Positions 52,621 through 62,589 of a stretch of 64,000 nucleotides of DNA are shown in pieces. The stretch spans positions 64,001-128,000 of the forward strand of contig JAAFJA010000007.1 of NCBI GenBank assembly GCA_013298765.1. Reading direction: 5' to 3'. Made by a program: the position numbers and the translations under genes. The notes beneath the pieces were generated by a model, which searched no databases, was not told the DNA's origin, and saw nothing but the letters and a program-made list of their open reading frames with translations. Each line of letters opens with the position of its first letter. Position 1 is the first letter of the stretch. This DNA is from Betaproteobacteria bacterium (GTDB lineage Bacteria; Pseudomonadota; Gammaproteobacteria; Burkholderiales; Casimicrobiaceae).

Positions 52621-52780
52621 GTAGTGTTTCGGCGTCGCAATCGGTCCATAGCGTCGTCGTCTCCGGCTTGCCGTACTTGCGTACTGTCTGCGCCGTCACG
52701 CCGGGTCTCGTCTCGATCTGACCATGATTGTTGTTTACAAAGCCCAAATGCGAGATGCCGATTGCAGTACCGACACGTAT

Positions 52781-52842
52781 GTAGGCGCGGGCTTGACCGC
52801 GCTTGGGTGCTGCGAAAGCGACGTCAAGCCGTCGCCTCCAAC
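52781..52842. repeat. GGGCTTGACCGCGC-family repeat
   Basis: GTAGGCGCGGGCTTGACCGC, then CGACGTCAAGCCGTCGCCTCC. Related to the cluster at 32536-32737. It lies in the 393-bp gap 52552-52944 between the VOC and amidohydrolase genes. Apart from this and the operator palindromes, I see no gene there. Confidence 0.75.
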
Positions 52843-52944
52843 CCAAGGCGAAATTGATCCCGTTCTCGCTGAGAATCGAATACTTCTCCGAGCAAAGTCA
52901 CGCTTGTTTTGGAGCTGCGATAAGTCTGCGAAGACAGCAAAACG

Positions 52945-53814
52945 CTATGGAGCGATGATCCTAAAGATGCGCTCACCGTTTTTGTATGCAATCTGTTCCG
53001 CTTTCTCTTTCGGCAATTCAGCTAACCACTTTCGGTAATAACTCATCAACTCATCGTATTGCGCCCAACGCTCGGTGACCCAGCAGTCCGACCCGAGCAA
53101 GAAGCGATCAGCATGCGCAGTGAAGAGTGCGCGCCATTGTTTCGAAAGCTTGCCGCCTTCAGTGATGTCGTTGCGATACGAAAGCTCGCCCATAAGCCCT
53201 TTGTGAGCGTTCATGAGTGCTGCTACTTTTTCTGTGGCAACACTGAAGCCGGTGTGCGCCCAAATCACCTTTGCGTTCGGGTTGAGCTGAAAGATTGTCG
53301 CGAGCGCGGCTTCGTCGGTGTGTGCGTGGAGCCACAAATCATGCTCCTTCGCGAACGCAATAATTTGCGCGAACTCTTTCGATTTCGCTTCATCGCCGTA
53401 GAGATGAAATTCGCCGATGCCGCGCACTTTGCCCTTGAAAAATCCGCTCGTGAACTCACGCTCGATCATCGCGACGATTTCTGGGTTCTTGTGCCACGTG
53501 CCGTAATCGGCGCGGTCACGGTACACGCGGATGAACGGCGCAATTTGCAAATCGGGCGACTTGCTCGGTGCGAGTTTCGCAAGCAATTCGGAACCTTCGT
53601 TCGGCCGCGAATTGGCGAGGATTCCGCGCACATGATTACGCTTGAATATCTCCAGAACTTTTTCCGGCGGATACTCAACACGAGCTTCAATGTTGTAGTG
53701 CATGTGCGCATCAAATAGCGGCATCTGTTTGTCTGCAGCCACCACCTGCGTGCTCACACTTGCCACGACGCACGAGGCAACGACGAACCAAGTTCGCATA
53801 TTTCGAATCATCAT
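52945..53814 (-). CDS. Exported amidohydrolase-family protein
   Basis: The 289-residue protein starts MMIRNMRTWFVVASCVVASV with a signal peptide of about 28 residues (ending VVAADK region) and carries an amidohydrolase_2 TIM barrel: FDAHMHYN (first metal pair), GIGEFHLYGD, LWLHAHTDEAAL, VIWAHTGFS and LLGSDCWV with the metal-binding Asp. All expected ligands are present. The ATG at 53814 has GAGGAG 5 bp upstream and overlaps the upstream gene's stop by 4 bp. Substrate unknown; a periplasmic location is inferred from the signal peptide. Confidence 0.88.
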   Translation of the reverse strand: MMIRNMRTWFVVASCVVASVSTQVVAADKQMPLFDAHMHYNIEARVEYPPEKVLEIFKRNHVRGILANSRPNEGSELLAKLAPSKSPDLQIAPFIRVYRDRADYGTWHKNPEIVAMIEREFTSGFFKGKVRGIGEFHLYGDEAKSKEFAQIIAFAKEHDLWLHAHTDEAALATIFQLNPNAKVIWAHTGFSVATEKVAALMNAHKGLMGELSYRNDITEGGKLSKQWRALFTAHADRFLLGSDCWVTERWAQYDELMSYYRKWLAELPKEKAEQIAYKNGERIFRIIAP

Positions 53815-55352
53815 TTCGCTCCTCGTTCGAACGGCTTTACCGCAGACACGCACACTGTACGCTCAAGCACCACGTGCAGGCAATTTTTCATCGCGTTGAT
53901 ATCGCGTGTCTCAGTCGCCCACGCCTCAAAAAGTTTCACATCCGCGCTGGGCGCAAGCCGTTGGACATCGGTTCGATAAGTCGTTCGAAGTGATGCGGGA
54001 TAAAAGAGTCGAAGTTTGCTCGTGAGTGACTGCGGAATGGCTTGCGCCAGTCCGGCGGCATCGCCGATAAAGGCGTTGGCCCCGCCAAAATACGATGTGA
54101 TTCCAATTTCCGGGTTTAGCAGGTAGCCGCGCCCGAGACCGGGTAGTTCAATGGTGCCGTCCGCTGCGAAGGACTTCGCCATCGCCAAATAGCCTTGCGC
54201 GCGCGAGGGCTGTGCGAAGTTCCACGGCAACATGGGATCTCGCCATGTCTTTGAGGTGAGCGCAACCGCAAATAGCGTGATCAAGAGCGCTGCGCCATAA
54301 CCGTTGCCATTGTGTGGCACGCGGCAGACCCAAAAACATGTCGCTAACGCAACAAATGCGATCAACGCGTTTTGGTAATACCACCAGAAATTCGCAGGCG
54401 TTCTAGCGAGATAGAGAATGATCAATACGACGATGATTGCGATTCCAGCACCAGAAAATGCGCGCGTTCGCGCAGCGAGAATGAGGATCAGCGCGCACCA
54501 CAGAACGCCCAATGCCGAAGCCACGGAGCGGTTGCCCCATGGCGCACTGCCGAGCGCGACTTGTCCCGTACGTTCGAAGAAGAATGTGATCATGTAGCTC
54601 GTGTCAAAGAGCTTTGGCACCGACGCTTTCGTCCAGTAGGTCGTCGGAATCGGCCACACGCCAAACGCGAGCGCAGTCGCGCACCAGACCAAAGCCGCCA
54701 CAGCCGCCGCAGGTATTAAGCGCCGAATCTGTGATCCGATGCGATCGCCACGCGAGCGGTATGCAATGAAGAGCGCCACAATGCCAAGCAGTCCAATGTC
54801 GGGGCGTACCAACGGACCCAACACCACCGCGAGCGCGCTTGCACGGGTGTCACGACGCTCAACGTAGTCACGAACAACCGTCGCTATCCACCAGTAAATC
54901 AGTCCGCCTTCGAATTCGCTCATTGATTCGAACGCAATGCAAAGCAAGGCATACGGCGCAGCGAGCATGAGGTAGCGCACGCGGTCGCGCCACCAAAACG
55001 GCAAAAACACGAGAGCAGAGAGCACCGCGGAGAGCGGCAAAATCAACGCGGCTGATTCAAGCGAACGTGCACCGCCTGTGAGTGGCCATGCCAGCGCAGT
55101 TGCGAAGGTGAGTACGATGGCCCGCAGTGGCGAGCTTGCCACCATTGCCTCGCGATCAGTGATCGGGAAATATTGCCAGGTGCCAAATTCGATGGCGTTT
55201 TGCGCAACGTGCAGATAGATGAAGGTGTCGTCGAAGAACGAAGTTCGAACCCAGCGGTATTGAGCGAAGGTGATGCTGACGCCTATCAATACGATGGTCG
55301 CGCAAAGAAACAGCGTCCACCGAGATCGACTGAGCGAGCGACCTTCCACCAA
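53811..55352 (-). CDS. GT-C-like polytopic membrane protein
   Basis: The 513-residue protein has about eleven hydrophobic helices (residues 10-375) and a C-terminal soluble domain (about 380-513). The first loop has SFFDDTFIYLHVAQN, like the acidic DD-type motif of GT-C glycosyltransferases that use lipid-linked sugars, such as mycobacterial arabinosyl-type and ArnT-like enzymes. A MREEGLI-like MSEFEGGLIYWW stretch follows. Assignment to a transferase is tentative and no donor or acceptor is known. The stop overlaps the amidohydrolase start by 4 bp, implying translational coupling. It begins 11 bp before the glpK stop on the same strand, so it may be transcribed from the glpK promoter. Confidence 0.72.
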   Translation of the reverse strand: MVEGRSLSRSRWTLFLCATIVLIGVSITFAQYRWVRTSFFDDTFIYLHVAQNAIEFGTWQYFPITDREAMVASSPLRAIVLTFATALAWPLTGGARSLESAALILPLSAVLSALVFLPFWWRDRVRYLMLAAPYALLCIAFESMSEFEGGLIYWWIATVVRDYVERRDTRASALAVVLGPLVRPDIGLLGIVALFIAYRSRGDRIGSQIRRLIPAAAVAALVWCATALAFGVWPIPTTYWTKASVPKLFDTSYMITFFFERTGQVALGSAPWGNRSVASALGVLWCALILILAARTRAFSGAGIAIIVVLIILYLARTPANFWWYYQNALIAFVALATCFWVCRVPHNGNGYGAALLITLFAVALTSKTWRDPMLPWNFAQPSRAQGYLAMAKSFAADGTIELPGLGRGYLLNPEIGITSYFGGANAFIGDAAGLAQAIPQSLTSKLRLFYPASLRTTYRTDVQRLAPSADVKLFEAWATETRDINAMKNCLHVVLERTVCVSAVKPFERGAK

Positions 55353-55363
55353 AGCTCGTCCGC

Positions 55364-56860
55364 TTACTGTTCCCAGCGCTTGCTACGCTCGACCGCTTCT
55401 GCCCATCGCGCCATTTGCGCCTTCGCGCGATCACGCGAAAGCGTCGGCTCAAAGCGACGATCCATTTGCCAGTTGGCGGCAATATCGCCTGGGTCGCGCC
55501 AGAAGCCGGTGGCTAAGCCTGCAAGATACGCTGCGCCGAGTGCCGTAGTTTCAAGCACTTTCGGGCGCACGACCGGGACGCCGAGCAAATCGGCTTGGAT
55601 TTGCATCAACAGATTGTTCGCGGTTGCGCCACCATCGACTCGCAGCTCGGTGAGTTTCAATCCCGCATCCTTCTCCATCGCGATTAACACTTCCGCCGAC
55701 TGAAACGCGATCGATTCCAGCGCCGCGCGGGCGATGTGTGCAATCGTGCTGCCGCGCGTGAGACCGAACATCGCGCCGCGTGCGTATTGGTCCCAATGCG
55801 GCGCGCCGAGTCCTGCAAACGCGGGCACGAGATAGACGCCACCCGAATCAGGCACTTCGGCCGCGAGCGCTTCCACGTCGGCCGCGGTCTTGATTGCGCG
55901 CAAGCCATCGCGCAACCACTGCACGACCGCGCCGCCGATGAAGACGGAGCCTTCTAGGGCGTATTGCGGTTGCTCGTGTTCAAGCTGCCACGCGGTAGTG
56001 GTGAGCAAATTGTTTGTCGACGCAACCGCTTGTGAGCCCGTATTCAAAAGCAGAAAGCAGCCGGTGCCGTAGGTATTCTTTGCCATGCCAGGCGAGTGGC
56101 AGGCTTGGCCGAAGAGGGCGGCTTGTTGATCACCCGCGACGCCGGTGATCGGTATCTCGACCCCATCAATGTTTGCGACGCCAAAGTCGCCAGATGAAGG
56201 CCGAACCTCCGGCAATACCGAACGCGGGATATCGAAAAGCGCGAGCAGTTCATCGTCCCACGTATTGCTGTGGATATTGAAGAGTAGCGTGCGGCTTGCG
56301 TTTGACGGATCCGTGGCGTGAACCCGGCCGGCGGTGAGTTTCCACACGAGCCAGGTATCGATGGTTCCGAACGCGAGTTCTCCGCGTTCCGCGCGCGCGC
56401 GCGCGTTGGGCGCATGATCGAGCAGCCAGCGAAGCTTTGTGCCTGAAAAATAGGCGTCGAGAACCAGCCCCGTGCGTTGCTGAATGAAAGCGGCGTGACC
56501 GGCCTTTTTAAGTTCATCGCAGAAGGCCGCAGTGCGCCGATCCTGCCAGACGATCGCTCGGGCAAGCGGCTCACCGGTCTTTCGATCCCAAAGTACGGTG
56601 GTTTCCCGCTGATTCGTGATCCCAATTGCAGATACGGCCTCAAGCGTGATTGCTTCATTCGATTGGGCTAAGCGGATTGTTTCTAGCTGAGTCGACCAGA
56701 TTTCATTCGCATCATGTTCAACCCAGCCGGGCTCGGGAAAGTGCTGCTTGAACTCGCGCTGGGCGGACGCAGCCAGCTGTCCGTCGTGATTGAAGAAGAT
56801 GCTTCTCGAGCTGGTGGTGCCTTGGTCGAGAGCGAGTACATACTTTTTTTGCGTGGTCAC
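55364..56860 (-). CDS. glpK: Glycerol kinase
   Basis: FGGY-family kinase converting glycerol to glycerol-3-phosphate. The 498-residue length is typical. It has [20 protein letters not shown] at the N-terminus, [19 protein letters not shown], the substrate-site [39 protein letters not shown] and [15 protein letters not shown]. Start: the GTG at 56860 with GGAGGAG 8 bp upstream; frames upstream are not conserved. No glpF, glpD or glpR adjoins. The GT-C-like and amidohydrolase genes follow on the same strand. Confidence 0.96.
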   Translation of the reverse strand: MTTQKKYVLALDQGTTSSRSIFFNHDGQLAASAQREFKQHFPEPGWVEHDANEIWSTQLETIRLAQSNEAITLEAVSAIGITNQRETTVLWDRKTGEPLARAIVWQDRRTAAFCDELKKAGHAAFIQQRTGLVLDAYFSGTKLRWLLDHAPNARARAERGELAFGTIDTWLVWKLTAGRVHATDPSNASRTLLFNIHSNTWDDELLALFDIPRSVLPEVRPSSGDFGVANIDGVEIPITGVAGDQQAALFGQACHSPGMAKNTYGTGCFLLLNTGSQAVASTNNLLTTTAWQLEHEQPQYALEGSVFIGGAVVQWLRDGLRAIKTAADVEALAAEVPDSGGVYLVPAFAGLGAPHWDQYARGAMFGLTRGSTIAHIARAALESIAFQSAEVLIAMEKDAGLKLTELRVDGGATANNLLMQIQADLLGVPVVRPKVLETTALGAAYLAGLATGFWRDPGDIAANWQMDRRFEPTLSRDRAKAQMARWAEAVERSKRWEQ

Positions 56861-57039
56861 GGCGTAGCTCCTCCGGTCGGTGCGCCTGCTGCGCTGCCGC
56901 ATGCTGACGGCTGAACCCAGTAGAATCGGGTTTTCCATCGAGTCTATCGCGCTTGGGAGTGCTTTGTAGCTCCGAAGCTCGCAACCGAAATCGAATTCGT
57001 CTGCGCTCACGCCTCCGTGCGTCGCGCCCTCAGCCCACG

Positions 57040-57615
57040 ATGCCTTTGTCTGCCCCACAGCCGCGCGAACGCCTGCATCTCCGTCGGGTGAGCTACGAAG
57101 GTTTCCGTCGTACCGATGGTTTGTTTGATATTGATGCCACCATTGTCGACAGCAAGGATCATGACTATCCGCTCGCGATGGGGATGCGTGACAAATCGGT
57201 GCCTGTGCACGAAATGCGCGTCCGTGTCACCATCGACACTCGCTTCAACGTGCTCGATATTGAAGCGACCACCGATAACATGCCCTATCCAGGTCATTGC
57301 AACACAATCGGGCCGGATTACAAAAAGCTCATCGGCGCGAACCTGATGAAGGGGTTTCGCAAATCAATTGCTGAGCACATGGGCGGCGTGAAGGGCTGCA
57401 CCCACATTTCCGAACTCTTGGGCTATTTGCCGACGGCAGCAGTGCAAACCTTTGCGGGGCTCAAGCGCGAAACCGAAGGCTGGGGCGATAAGAAGCCTTT
57501 CCAACTTGATGCCTGTCATGCGCTCGATACGCGTGGCGAGGCGGCCCGACTTTACTATCCAAAGTGGTACGTGGGCGCGGAGCTAAGTTCTGTGGCAGTG
57601 ACGAGTGACGAGTAA
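57040..57615 (+). CDS. DUF2889 protein
   Basis: The 191-residue protein belongs to the DUF2889 family, whose function is unknown. It has [59 protein letters not shown] and [23 protein letters not shown]2889 gene before sucC is a common betaproteobacterial gene order, which is the strongest synteny clue to the host. Its last codons (VTSDE) and stop lie in a GTGACGAGTGACGAG repeat, so the C-terminus may have been set by the repeat. Confidence 0.88.
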   Translation: MPLSAPQPRERLHLRRVSYEGFRRTDGLFDIDATIVDSKDHDYPLAMGMRDKSVPVHEMRVRVTIDTRFNVLDIEATTDNMPYPGHCNTIGPDYKKLIGANLMKGFRKSIAEHMGGVKGCTHISELLGYLPTAAVQTFAGLKRETEGWGDKKPFQLDACHALDTRGEAARLYYPKWYVGAELSSVAVTSDE

Positions 57616-57727
57616 CGAGTGCGCAGGCGCAATCGTTAGTCGAGACTAGTTACCAATGGCGATCAATGGGTGTGCAGCGACGAATCAATAGGTTCGTTAC
57701 TGGTCACTTATCAGTCATCACTTTTTT
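57598..57727. repeat. Imperfect inverted repeat, GTGACGAGTGACGAGTAACG family
   Basis: GTGACGAGTGACGAGTAACG at 57598-57617 pairs imperfectly with TCGTTACTGGTCACTTATCAG at 57694-57714. It supplies the last codons and stop of the DUF2889 gene and is followed by a CTTTTTTCC tract; it could reduce read-through into sucC, whose own start is 30 bp on. Confidence 0.6.
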
Positions 57728-57757
57728 CCGTTATTGAATAACAAAGGGGTCACGCAA

Positions 57758-59671
57758 GTGAAAATCCACGAGTACCAAGGTAAACAAATTCTTCGCGAGT
57801 TCGGCGTTCCCGTGCCGCGCGGTATTCCGGCGTTTAGCGTCGATGAGGCGGTGAAAGCGGCTGAAGAACTGGGCGGTCCGGTTTGGGTTGTGAAGGCGCA
57901 GATTCATGCGGGCGGTCGCGGTAAGGGCGGCGGCGTAAAGATTGCGAAATCGATTGAAGAGGTTCGCGAAAAGGCGTCGCAAATCCTTGGCATGCAATTG
58001 ATCACGCATCAAACCAGCGCCGAAGGCCAAAAGGTGCGCCGCCTCTTCATCGAAGAGGGCGCAAACATCGCCAAAGAGCTCTACGTATCGATGGTTGTTG
58101 ATCGTGGCAGCCAGCGCATCGCGCTTCTCGCATCGAGCGAGGGCGGCATGGATATCGAAGAGGTCGCACACAAAAATCCTGATGCGATCAAGAAAATTTT
58201 CATCGATCCGGGCAAGGGCCTGACTGATGTCGAGTGCGACGACATTTCCGGCGCAATCGGCATTCCTGCTGCATCGTTCGGCGAAGCGCGCAAATGCTTG
58301 CAAGGTCTCTACAGAGCGTTCATCGAAAAAGATGCATCGCTCGCCGAAATCAATCCGCTGATCGTTGCGGGCGACGGTAAAGTGATCGCGCTTGATGCGA
58401 AATTCAATTTCGATTCCAACGCGCTTTTCCGTCATCCAGAAATCGTCGCGATGCGCGATCTTGATGAAGAAGATCCGGCTGAGATCGAAGCTTCGAAGTT
58501 TGATTTGGCCTACATCTCGCTCGACGGCGATATCGGCTGTTTGGTGAACGGCGCGGGTCTCGCGATGAGCACGATGGACACCATCAAGCTCTATGGCGGC
58601 GAGCCTGCAAACTTCCTGGACGTCGGCGGCGGCGCAACGACTGAGAAGGTGACCGAAGCCTTCAAGATCATGCTCAAAAACCCGAATCTCAAAGCGATTC
58701 TGGTCAACATTTTCGGCGGCATCATGAAGTGCGACACCATTGCCGAAGGCGTGGTCGCCGCATCGAAAGCAGTGGGGCTTAAAGTGCCACTCGTCGTGCG
58801 CATGAAGGGCACCAACGAAGAGCTCGGTAAAAAGATTCTCGCCGAATCAGGTTTGCCGATCATCACCGCAAACAATATGGGTGAGGCGGCGGAAAAAGTC
58901 GTTGCCGCCGCAAAAAGTTTTGCGGCGCAAGCCCCAGTTGCTGCAGGCGTTGCAGCGTTAAGCGGTGCCGCAGTGGCAGCCGCTTCGGGGGCGGCAAGCA
59001 CGGCAAGTTCCGCAGCCTCTGCAATTGCGTCTAGCGCAGCAAGCACTGCTGCGAGCGGCGCTGCGGCTGCGTCTCGCGCGCTTGAGCCCTCGGCACCGAT
59101 CGCTGGTTGGATGAAATGGCTCGGTTTAATTGTTGGCGCGATTGCCGCGGCCTACCTGTTGAAGATCTTTTCGCAGCCAAAAGAAGCCGCGAAACCTGCT
59201 GACAAGCCCGCCGTGAGTACCGCCCCTGCCGCGACGCCCGCACCGGCTGCACCGGCAGCGCCAGCAGCGGTCGTCACCGCGCCTGCACCCGCAGCCGGCG
59301 CACCTGTGATGAGCGCCGCCGAGGCGTTCAAAGCGGGCGCAAAATCGTTCAAGCTTGATGTTGAATTCGATACCGGCAGCGCGAAGATTCGCGGCGAAGC
59401 GGTGAAAGATTTGAACGAACTGGCTGAGCTGATCAAAGACGGCAAAACCAAAGGCGAAATCGCAGGCCATACGGACAACGTGGGCGACGCTGCCGCGAAC
59501 CTGAAGCTCTCCCAAGCGCGCGCCGAAAGTGTGGTCGCGTATCTCATCGGCAAGGGCGTTCCGAAGGACGCGCTCGCCGCCAAAGGCTACGGCGACACCA
59601 AGCCGCTCGGTCCGAACGACAGCGACGCCAACAAGCAACGCAATCGTCGTGTTGAATTCAACGCGCTGTAA
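57758..59671 (+). CDS. sucC: Succinyl-CoA ligase beta subunit fused to a membrane helix and an OmpA domain
   Basis: The 637-residue product begins as a full SucC (residues 1-388). It is colinear with E. coli: ATP-grasp [15 protein letters not shown], metal ligands Asn199 (AEINPLIV) and Asp213 (ALDAKFNFD), and GGGA and [12 protein letters not shown] further on, all intact. Then come an Ala/Ser-rich linker (about 389-447), one hydrophobic helix (about 454-471, [18 protein letters not shown]), a Pro/Ala/Lys linker (about 472-528) and an OmpA peptidoglycan-binding domain (529-637) with [21 protein letters not shown] (Asp573) and [13 protein letters not shown] (Arg588), the pair that binds diaminopimelate in the family. 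Ordinary SucC stops near 388. The frame is continuous, and sucD follows after 23 bp. GTG start with AAAGGGG 8 bp upstream. Charges flanking the helix do not clearly fix topology, so the OmpA domain may face the periplasm or stay inside. Confidence 0.95.
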   Translation: MKIHEYQGKQILREFGVPVPRGIPAFSVDEAVKAAEELGGPVWVVKAQIHAGGRGKGGGVKIAKSIEEVREKASQILGMQLITHQTSAEGQKVRRLFIEEGANIAKELYVSMVVDRGSQRIALLASSEGGMDIEEVAHKNPDAIKKIFIDPGKGLTDVECDDISGAIGIPAASFGEARKCLQGLYRAFIEKDASLAEINPLIVAGDGKVIALDAKFNFDSNALFRHPEIVAMRDLDEEDPAEIEASKFDLAYISLDGDIGCLVNGAGLAMSTMDTIKLYGGEPANFLDVGGGATTEKVTEAFKIMLKNPNLKAILVNIFGGIMKCDTIAEGVVAASKAVGLKVPLVVRMKGTNEELGKKILAESGLPIITANNMGEAAEKVVAAAKSFAAQAPVAAGVAALSGAAVAAASGAASTASSAASAIASSAASTAASGAAAASRALEPSAPIAGWMKWLGLIVGAIAAAYLLKIFSQPKEAAKPADKPAVSTAPAATPAPAAPAAPAAVVTAPAPAAGAPVMSAAEAFKAGAKSFKLDVEFDTGSAKIRGEAVKDLNELAELIKDGKTKGEIAGHTDNVGDAAANLKLSQARAESVVAYLIGKGVPKDALAAKGYGDTKPLGPNDSDANKQRNRRVEFNAL

Positions 59672-59694
59672 GTGATAACGAAGGAATAAAAAAC

Positions 59695-60573
59695 ATGTCG
59701 ATCCTCATCAACAAAGACACCAAAGTCATCACCCAAGGCATCACTGGCAAAACCGGTCAGTTCCACACGCGCGGCTGCGCAGCCTACGCGAACGGCAAAA
59801 ACGCCTTCGTCGCTGGTGTGAACCCGAAAAAAGCGGGCGAAGATTTCGAAGGCATTCCGATTTACGCGAGCGTGAAAGAGGCGAAAGCGCAAACTGGCGC
59901 AACGGTTAGCGTGATCTATGTGCCGCCATCAGGCGCTGCTGCGGCGATTGACGAAGCGGTGGACGCCGAGCTCGACCTCGTGATCTGCATCACCGAAGGC
60001 ATCCCGGTGCTCGACATGATGAAAACGCGCTACAAAATGCAGGGCAAAAAAACGCTCCTGCTCGGGCCGAACTGCCCTGGCCTCATCACGCCGGAAGAAA
60101 TCAAGATCGGCATCATGCCCGGCCACATTCACAAGAAGGGCCGCATCGGTGTTGTCTCACGCTCGGGCACGCTCACGTACGAAGCGGTGGGCCAGCTCAC
60201 TGAATTAGGCCTCGGTCAATCGAGCGCCGTCGGCATCGGCGGTGATCCGATCAACGGACTCAAGCACATCGACATGATGCGCATGTTCAACGACGATCCT
60301 GAAACGGACGCCGTCATCATGATCGGCGAAATCGGCGGACCGGATGAAGCCGAAGCCGCGATGTGGGTGAAAGCGAATATGAAGAAGCCCGTCGTCGGCT
60401 TCATCGCAGGCGTCACCGCCCCCCCCGGCAAACGCATGGGCCACGCCGGTGCCTTGATCTCCGGCGGCGCAGACACCGCAGACGCCAAACTCGCCATCAT
60501 GGAAGAGTGCGGCTTCAAAATCACCCGTAATCCGGCGGAGATGGGGAAGTTGTTGAAGAGTGTGTTGAAGTAA
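59695..60573 (+). CDS. sucD: Succinyl-CoA ligase alpha subunit
   Basis: The 292-residue subunit carries the CoA-binding Rossmann domain and the phospho-histidine. It has [79 protein letters not shown] and active-site His250 in [11 protein letters not shown]. Together with SucC it makes ATP (or GTP) and succinate from succinyl-CoA in the TCA cycle. It follows sucC after 23 bp with AAGGAA as ribosome site. It is of normal length, unlike its fused partner, so assembly of alpha/beta dimers is expected at the SucC part. Confidence 0.97.
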   Translation: MSILINKDTKVITQGITGKTGQFHTRGCAAYANGKNAFVAGVNPKKAGEDFEGIPIYASVKEAKAQTGATVSVIYVPPSGAAAAIDEAVDAELDLVICITEGIPVLDMMKTRYKMQGKKTLLLGPNCPGLITPEEIKIGIMPGHIHKKGRIGVVSRSGTLTYEAVGQLTELGLGQSSAVGIGGDPINGLKHIDMMRMFNDDPETDAVIMIGEIGGPDEAEAAMWVKANMKKPVVGFIAGVTAPPGKRMGHAGALISGGADTADAKLAIMEECGFKITRNPAEMGKLLKSVLK

Positions 60574-60723
60574 CTCGTAACAGCGTAGCAGTACACGGAC
60601 GGGATGAAGGCTGGGATGTAGTCCCAGATTTTCAGGGTGACGCATCAACGCCGTGTATTCGCTCCGGCACCGACTGGCCCAAGTGCGCCGCACAGTTGGC
60701 GTATCTGTTTTGTTACGGAGCTT

Positions 60724-62472
60724 ATGAGATACCCGAAAGTGTTTTTGATCGGCGCTTACGTTGCAGCCCTGATTCCATTTGGAGCGAAGGGCGCCAACAC
60801 CGACTTCGACGCCCAATTTGGTGTGAATGGTGTTGTTCGACCGATCACGTTTCCAGGATCGACAGAAGACGGAAGAAGCGCTGCGATCAACGTTGACGGA
60901 GAAATCTTTCTATCTGGCGGTTGTACGATCGAGCCTGGAAAAAGCAGCATTTGCGTACGAAAATTCGCGTCGAATGGCGCTGACATCGTCGGATTTGGCG
61001 TGGGCGGTCGTGCCGTTGCAACGCTTCCAGCTGGCGACGTGTTGTTGTCGACGCGTGGAACCATCACGTTCGACGGTTCGGGCAAGATCGTTGTAGCGAA
61101 GCCCTGCATAAATCCAACGTTGACGGACATTACGGCGTGCGTTGCCCGATTTCACGTCGACGGGTCGCTTGATTCGTCCTTCAACTCGCAAGGCGTCGTG
61201 CCGGGATTGTTGAAAGTCTCAGACCGAATAAGCTTTTCGACCACACCCGCCTCCTTAAGTTATCGCGTGGCGGCCGTGGTCGACAGAAGCGGTCGCTTAT
61301 TGGTCGCGGGCAACTGTGATGGCTCGATCTGTCTCACCCGTCTCTTGCAAGACGGGGCCGTGGATACGTCTTTTCAGGACGCGTCAATAGCGCATGCAAG
61401 GGCGCTGAACTTCGGAGGCTCGACATCCGGGTTCTCCAAACTGTTGCTTGACGCGTCCGACCGCCTGGTCATTGCTGGCACGTGTAACTCGGGTGCCGCA
61501 CAACGAGCTTGCGTTGGTAGACTTTTAAGCAACGGCGAAACTGATCCAGTGTTTTCGAATCCTGAAGGCTTTGGGAGCTGGTTCCGCCTCAGCCCGGAAA
61601 GTAATTCGGATCGGGTAACTGACGCAACACTTGATTCCAATGGAAAGATCTTGCTCAATGGACCGTGCGGCGGCTCAACAGCATTCGATACCTGCGTGCG
61701 CCGCTTGAATATGGACGGCACAATTGACGCCACCTTTTCCAACGGTATGGCAGCCAGCGCAGGGACTTCGAAGCTGGGTTTCATGTTTGCAAATTGGATC
61801 GAATCTACGCCGGACGGTCGAGTCATAGTCGCCGGTACGACCTCTGGTCTCGGGCCTTCCGCAGTTGCCGTTGCGCGACTGGACAATTCTGGATCATTCG
61901 ATCTCACCTGGGCCAGGCTTGAGATGAATCAGTTTGGCAAAGTTTCATTTCTTGTTCCCGCAAGCGGTAACCTGCAACCCGCTACCGCGGTAGTCGACAA
62001 CCTAAAGGTCGATGACCACGGACGCGTAGTGATTTCAGCGACGTGTCAAACAAGCACTAACGTTTCGGCGTGCATGGTCAGGCTAAACGGAGACCGTGCC
62101 GCCGCCTGCGCCCTCAACGCCGACGCCAACAACCAAGTCGCGAGCAACGATGCAATGCTTGCGGTTCGTTATTTGTTGGGATACACCGGTAACGCGTTAA
62201 CCGATGGCGCGCTCGGCGCGAACCCCGGCCGCACAACGCAGCAAATTGAATCTCACTTAGCTCAACTCAAAACCGAAGCCAAACTAGATGCCGATGGCGA
62301 TGGTGAAGTGAATGCGATGACGGATGGCCTGTTGATCCTTCGCGCGATGCTCGGCCTTTCGGGCGATGCGTTGATCGCGGGCGCGCGAAATGTATCGCAC
62401 CCGAATGTGCGTTCTGCACAGCAAATCCTCACCTGGGTCGAGGCGACGCACGGCGTTGCTTGTTTGCCGTAG
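60724..62472 (+). CDS. Secreted delta-60-repeat protein with a dockerin-like C-terminal module
   Basis: The 582-residue protein has a signal peptide (about 1-23, LIGAYVAALIPFGAKG). A chain of delta-60-type beta-propeller repeats occupies about 25-460: each carries a D-G-x-(V/I)-D-x-x-F pattern such as VDGSLDSSFNSQG and MDGTIDATFSNG, then GKILLNG-like strands and Cys pairs. The C-terminal 110 residues have two calcium-loop/helix motifs, LNADANNQVASNDAMLAVRY and LDADGDGEVNAMTDGLLILR, like a dockerin or EF-hand pair. The ATG at 60724 has ACGGAG upstream. Function unknown; cell-surface or extracellular location is inferred. It stands alone after sucD. Confidence 0.82.
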   Translation: MRYPKVFLIGAYVAALIPFGAKGANTDFDAQFGVNGVVRPITFPGSTEDGRSAAINVDGEIFLSGGCTIEPGKSSICVRKFASNGADIVGFGVGGRAVATLPAGDVLLSTRGTITFDGSGKIVVAKPCINPTLTDITACVARFHVDGSLDSSFNSQGVVPGLLKVSDRISFSTTPASLSYRVAAVVDRSGRLLVAGNCDGSICLTRLLQDGAVDTSFQDASIAHARALNFGGSTSGFSKLLLDASDRLVIAGTCNSGAAQRACVGRLLSNGETDPVFSNPEGFGSWFRLSPESNSDRVTDATLDSNGKILLNGPCGGSTAFDTCVRRLNMDGTIDATFSNGMAASAGTSKLGFMFANWIESTPDGRVIVAGTTSGLGPSAVAVARLDNSGSFDLTWARLEMNQFGKVSFLVPASGNLQPATAVVDNLKVDDHGRVVISATCQTSTNVSACMVRLNGDRAAACALNADANNQVASNDAMLAVRYLLGYTGNALTDGALGANPGRTTQQIESHLAQLKTEAKLDADGDGEVNAMTDGLLILRAMLGLSGDALIAGARNVSHPNVRSAQQILTWVEATHGVACLP

Positions 62473-62589
62473 TAAAGATTCCTCTAATCGCCAGATCAGA
62501 ACGGCGTAGACACCAAGTTAAGGTTTAGCTTGAGGAGGTTACTTTATTGACGTTAGCCCTTACAAAACTGGGGCGCGCGCCGAATGGTT

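Noticed and set aside
52601-52846. An 81-codon minus-strand frame in the gap before the amidohydrolase
   Set aside because: It lies across the GGGCTTGACCGCGC repeat and operator palindromes, with no conserved sequence or good ribosome site.
58900-59110. A possible missed stop or frameshift that would separate SucC from the OmpA part
   Set aside because: The frame is open throughout, codon use and third-position GC are steady, and the joined segment is a plausible Ala/Ser linker; I cannot see a shift, though only reads can exclude it.
62550-62580. A fourth copy of the AATTTAA/GGGGCTA element
   Set aside because: TTAGCCCTTACAAAACTGGGG has some resemblance to one arm, but there is no second arm.
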